The notes beneath the pieces were generated by a model. It was not told the origin of the DNA. It worked only from the letters and a program-made list of their open reading frames with translations, and did no database searches. From Candidatus Melainabacteria bacterium (lineage in GTDB: Bacteria > Cyanobacteriota > Vampirovibrionia > Vampirovibrionales > JAJTHC01): 7,428 nucleotides of DNA. Position 1 is the first letter of the stretch, and every line of letters begins with the position of its first letter. Both the position numbers and the translations under genes were made by a program. Shown here in pieces: positions 5,500 to 7,428 of this stretch. Where the stretch lies: assembly GCA_026389055.1 (NCBI GenBank), contig JAPLIO010000123.1, forward strand, positions 1 to 7,428. Direction: 5' to 3'.

Positions 5500-7017
5500 C
5501 TAATTCCGTTCCTCCTGAACTAAGTTGGTGTTACCTGAACAAATCACCACTTTATCGCCCACTTGGCAATAGCCTTTGGCTTGAAGCACTTGCTTAATTA
5601 AGGCGAAGGTTTCATCCGTAGATGCGGGGGCATCAAACAACACAGGCTGCACACCCGAAACCACGCACAGATGATTAAACACGCTTTGGTTAGGCGTTAA
5701 TGCCACAACAGGCACTGAAGGACGATATTTAGCAATTCGGCTTGCCATAGCACCCGTAAAGCTAAGTACTACAATGGCTTTTACATCAGCCTGTTTAGCA
5801 GATTCTACGGTAGCTTTCGCAATCGTTTCAGGGAAACTATGCACAGCCACTGTATCCGCAAACGTTTGTTCAAACTGTAATTGGTTAAGACGTGCACAAG
5901 TACCTAAATGGGTTTCACTTTCCAAAGCAACCCGCACCATCATGTTAACGGCTTTTTCAGGGTACGCGCCCGAAGCTGTTTCCGCAGAAAGCATCACGGC
6001 ATCCGTGCCATCAAAAATAGCGTTAGCAATATCTGAAACTTCTGCACGGGTTGGTACAGGGTTTTTAATCATGCTTTCCAGCATTTGCGTAGCCGTAATA
6101 ACAGGCTTACCCGCTAACCGAGCTTTCAAAATCATATCTTTCTGGGCAAACGGTACTTGTTCAGGCTTTAATTCTACGCCTAAATCGCCCCGTGCAACCA
6201 TTAACCCATCGGTTTCAACCAAAATAGCATCTAAGGCTTCTAAGGCTTGGGGTTTTTCAATTTTAGAAATAATCTTGGGCATATTCGCCCCACCAAAGCC
6301 GTTATCAATCATAAACTGACGCAACTCAACCACATCAGCCGCCCGTTGTACGAATGAAAGGGCAATGAAATCTGTACCCAACTTCATGGCGAACAAACAG
6401 TCATGCTTATCTTTTTCAGACATAGCAGGTACTGGAATACTAATAGTCGGTACGTTCACGCCTTTGCGTTCTTTTAAAATACCACTGTTTTGCACTTCGC
6501 AAGCTACTTCTTCAGGGCTAATGCGTTCTTTTACAATTAGCTCAATGTTCCCGTCATCTAACAGAATAGGGCTACCAATTTCCAACGCACCCACTAATTC
6601 TTTTACGTTACATTTAATTAAGTCGTTATTGCCCTTATCGGTACCGTAAGCGAAATGAACCATCTGCCCTTTAGAAAGAGGAATGGACTCCCCGCCTTCA
6701 AAGAAGCCCACACGGAATTTAGGCCCTTGTAAATCGCTCAAAATAGCGACAGGCATGCCTAATTCGGCACTAATTCTACGCACATCGGCATAAGCTTTGG
6801 TTAATTCATCATATTCTGCGTGAGAATAGTTGAAGCGAAACACGTTAGCACCCGCTCTAATTAACGATTCAATTCCTTGTGGGTGGCGGCTAGCAGGCCC
6901 TAAGGTAGAAACAATTTTGGTTTTCCGTAAACTATCCATACTAGCACTTATCATGCAAGCGTCTGCCATAGAAGGGGAATCAACGGTACAAGAAGCAGAA
7001 GAAGAAGACATCATCAT
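5500..7017 (-). CDS. pyk: Pyruvate kinase
   Basis: Transfers phosphate from phosphoenolpyruvate to ADP, the last step of glycolysis; cytosolic, normally a homotetramer. Numbering the 505-residue form started at 7017, the conserved core begins at about 27 (MDSLRKTKIVSTLGPAS). It continues with RFNYSH at 61-66, SDLQGPK at 94-100, the active-site signature IISKIEKPQAL with K252, RGDLG at 276-280, TATQMLESM at 308-316 and GTDAVMLSAETA at 337-348. A normal C-terminal allosteric domain follows, without the extra PEP-utiliser domain of some Gram-positive enzymes. The reading frame is open upstream to 7137, but that would add a non-conserved extension and start inside a possible promoter. AAAAAGGA at 7032-7039 is the only Shine-Dalgarno-like sequence and points to the ATG triplet at 7009-7017, although the spacing (14 nt) is long. 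M67 of the open frame (6937-6939) would give 479 residues, the typical length, but lacks an RBS. Identity is certain; the start is not. Confidence 0.95.
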   Translation of the reverse strand: MMMSSSSASCTVDSPSMADACMISASMDSLRKTKIVSTLGPASRHPQGIESLIRAGANVFRFNYSHAEYDELTKAYADVRRISAELGMPVAILSDLQGPKFRVGFFEGGESIPLSKGQMVHFAYGTDKGNNDLIKCNVKELVGALEIGSPILLDDGNIELIVKERISPEEVACEVQNSGILKERKGVNVPTISIPVPAMSEKDKHDCLFAMKLGTDFIALSFVQRAADVVELRQFMIDNGFGGANMPKIISKIEKPQALEALDAILVETDGLMVARGDLGVELKPEQVPFAQKDMILKARLAGKPVITATQMLESMIKNPVPTRAEVSDIANAIFDGTDAVMLSAETASGAYPEKAVNMMVRVALESETHLGTCARLNQLQFEQTFADTVAVHSFPETIAKATVESAKQADVKAIVVLSFTGAMASRIAKYRPSVPVVALTPNQSVFNHLCVVSGVQPVLFDAPASTDETFALIKQVLQAKGYCQVGDKVVICSGNTNLVQEERN

Positions 7018-7031
7018 AATAAGGGGTAACA

Positions 7032-7039
7032 TCCTTTTT
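7032..7039 (-). promoter_or_regulatory. Only Shine-Dalgarno-like sequence upstream of pyk
   Basis: AAAAAGGA on the minus strand abuts one in-frame ATG (7030-7032, too close to use) and lies 14 nt before the first of three consecutive ATG codons (7009-7017). It is the main reason for preferring a start in that triplet over the upstream 7137 or downstream 6939 options. Confidence 0.4.
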
Positions 7040-7115
7040 GGAAGTGTGTGAGAGATTAAAATTGGGAACTGTAAATAGTTTGCTGAAGATAAGCCCAAGG
7101 GCATCGTTCGTGAAC

Positions 7116-7144
7116 ATCGTACACAAAGCATAATCATAGTGCAA
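7116..7144 (-). promoter_or_regulatory. Possible pyk promoter
   Basis: On the minus strand TTGCAC (7139-7144) and TACGAT (7116-7121) are spaced by 17 nt. The -10 matches four of six consensus bases and the -35 only three, so it is a modest candidate. If used, transcription would start near 7109 with a leader of roughly 90 nt, and the long pyk reading frame from 7137 would be excluded. Confidence 0.25.
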
Positions 7145-7193
7145 ACAGTTACGCTAAAAATCTTGCCATCTAACGTTTTTTGCTTGATGAATG

Positions 7194-7212
7194 CCGAAGG
7201 TTATTGCTTCGG
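7194..7212. repeat. Hairpin CCGAAG/CTTCGG
   Basis: Perfect 6-bp inverted repeat CCGAAG (7194-7199) and CTTCGG (7207-7212) with a 7-nt loop. It is the first of a series of inverted repeats extending to the window end. No T-run follows on either strand, so a terminator role is unlikely. Confidence 0.5.
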
Positions 7213-7225
7213 GCTAGGGCTTTCA

Positions 7226-7252
7226 TGGGGGGTGCCATTTGGGCACCCCCCA
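7226..7252. repeat. GC-rich hairpin with 11-bp perfect stem
   Basis: TGGGGGGTGCC (7226-7236) pairs perfectly with GGCACCCCCCA (7242-7252) around a 5-nt loop, followed by AACCCCCC. The stem is very stable. The absence of a following T-run argues against a classic intrinsic terminator; an extragenic palindromic repeat is more likely. Confidence 0.75.
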
Positions 7253-7268
7253 AACCCCCCGCAAAATC

Positions 7269-7289
7269 AAGGGGGCTCCACGCCCCCTT
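7269..7289. repeat. GC-rich hairpin AAGGGGGC/GCCCCCTT
   Basis: Perfect 8-bp stem AAGGGGGC (7269-7276) and GCCCCCTT (7282-7289) with the 5-nt loop TCCAC. It lies 16 nt after the previous hairpin and has the same loop length and G-run/C-run design, suggesting the two belong to one repeat unit. Confidence 0.75.
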
Positions 7290-7293
7290 AATA

Positions 7294-7310
7294 AACCCCT
7301 CTCAAGGGTT
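7294..7310. repeat. Small hairpin AACCC/GGGTT
   Basis: A 5-bp inverted repeat, AACCC (7294-7298) with GGGTT (7306-7310), with a 7-nt loop. TTTT appears 6 nt further on the plus strand. It is weak on its own and is listed because it continues the hairpin series. Confidence 0.35.
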
Positions 7311-7322
7311 GATTGGTTTTCT

Positions 7323-7410
7323 TGCACGTTGAAAATAGGCTTGGGCGGAAGCTAGAGGCTCCCTAATTGCCCTGCTTCGCTACGCTCGCACCAGCCTATT
7401 TCCAACTGCA
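7323..7410. repeat. 88-nt element with near-perfect terminal inverted repeats
   Basis: The left arm at 7323-7341 (TGCACGTTGAAAATAGGCT) and the complement of the right arm at 7393-7410 (TGCAGTTGGAAATAGGCT) differ by one inserted base and one substitution. The interior of about 51 nt is GC-richer and contains GCTTCGCTACGCTCGC. The size and layout fit an extragenic palindromic repeat or a very small non-autonomous element. No ORF and no clear flanking target duplication are visible. Confidence 0.6.
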
Positions 7411-7412
7411 TA

Positions 7413-7425
7413 TGGCTTGAAGCCA
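7413..7425. repeat. Palindrome TGGCTT-G-AAGCCA
   Basis: Perfect 6-bp inverted repeat with a single central base, just outside the 88-nt element and 3 nt from the window edge. It could be a protein binding site or the start of a further repeat cut off by the window end. Confidence 0.4.
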
Positions 7426-7428
7426 ACA

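Noticed and set aside
5774..6319. 181-codon plus-strand ORF inside pyk
   Set aside because: It lies wholly antisense to the conserved catalytic core of pyruvate kinase, and its translation has no recognisable domain.
7227..7289. G-quadruplex potential on the minus strand
   Set aside because: The long G runs are each paired with C runs in perfect local hairpins, which is a simpler explanation, and regular four-tract spacing is lacking.
7226..7289. Tandem intrinsic terminators for a gene beyond the right edge
   Set aside because: Neither GC-rich stem is followed by a T-run on either strand.
7187..7291. 34-codon plus-strand ORF through the GC-rich hairpins
   Set aside because: Gly/Pro-rich translation is dictated by the G and C runs of the hairpins; no ribosome binding site.

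Overview
This window looks like ordinary chromosomal housekeeping DNA from a bacterium with moderate to slightly AT-rich base composition. It holds seven well-supported or reasonably supported genes, one doubtful small ORF, and a hairpin-rich intergenic stretch at the right end. No mobile-element gene, phage gene, CRISPR array, tRNA or rRNA is visible. I cannot place the organism firmly. The long-chain prenyl diphosphate synthase and the thymidylate kinase have local wording (GKP-x-x-SDLK, TPLGQ) that I associate with cyanobacteria and their non-photosynthetic relatives, but this is an impression without a search.

Left block (137-2740, minus strand): a long-chain polyprenyl diphosphate synthase, thymidylate kinase (tmk) and 2,3-bisphosphoglycerate-dependent phosphoglycerate mutase (gpmA) run in that transcriptional order with gaps of 11 and 52 nt. 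They are probably one operon driven from a near-consensus sigma-70 promoter at 2770-2798. miaA (tRNA dimethylallyltransferase) diverges from it on the plus strand. The two divergent genes both use prenyl diphosphates.

Middle (3812-4588): miaA runs toward a small minus-strand gene for a RelE/ParE-like protein. A probably bidirectional terminator (4010-4050) lies between them. A 57-codon minus-strand ORF overlaps the end of miaA. No partner antitoxin is evident next to the RelE-like gene.

Right block (4589-7428): a plus-strand xylose-isomerase-like TIM-barrel protein of unknown substrate converges on pyruvate kinase (pyk, minus strand). gpmA and pyk are two of the last three steps of glycolysis, but they are about 5 kb apart and not co-transcribed. 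Upstream of pyk, 7190-7428 is a chain of perfect or near-perfect inverted repeats, most likely an extragenic palindromic repeat family.

I found no convincing new multi-gene system. The points most worth a second look are the orphan RelE-like gene, the hairpin cluster, the small ORF beside miaA, and the excess of TAG stops (five of seven genes).
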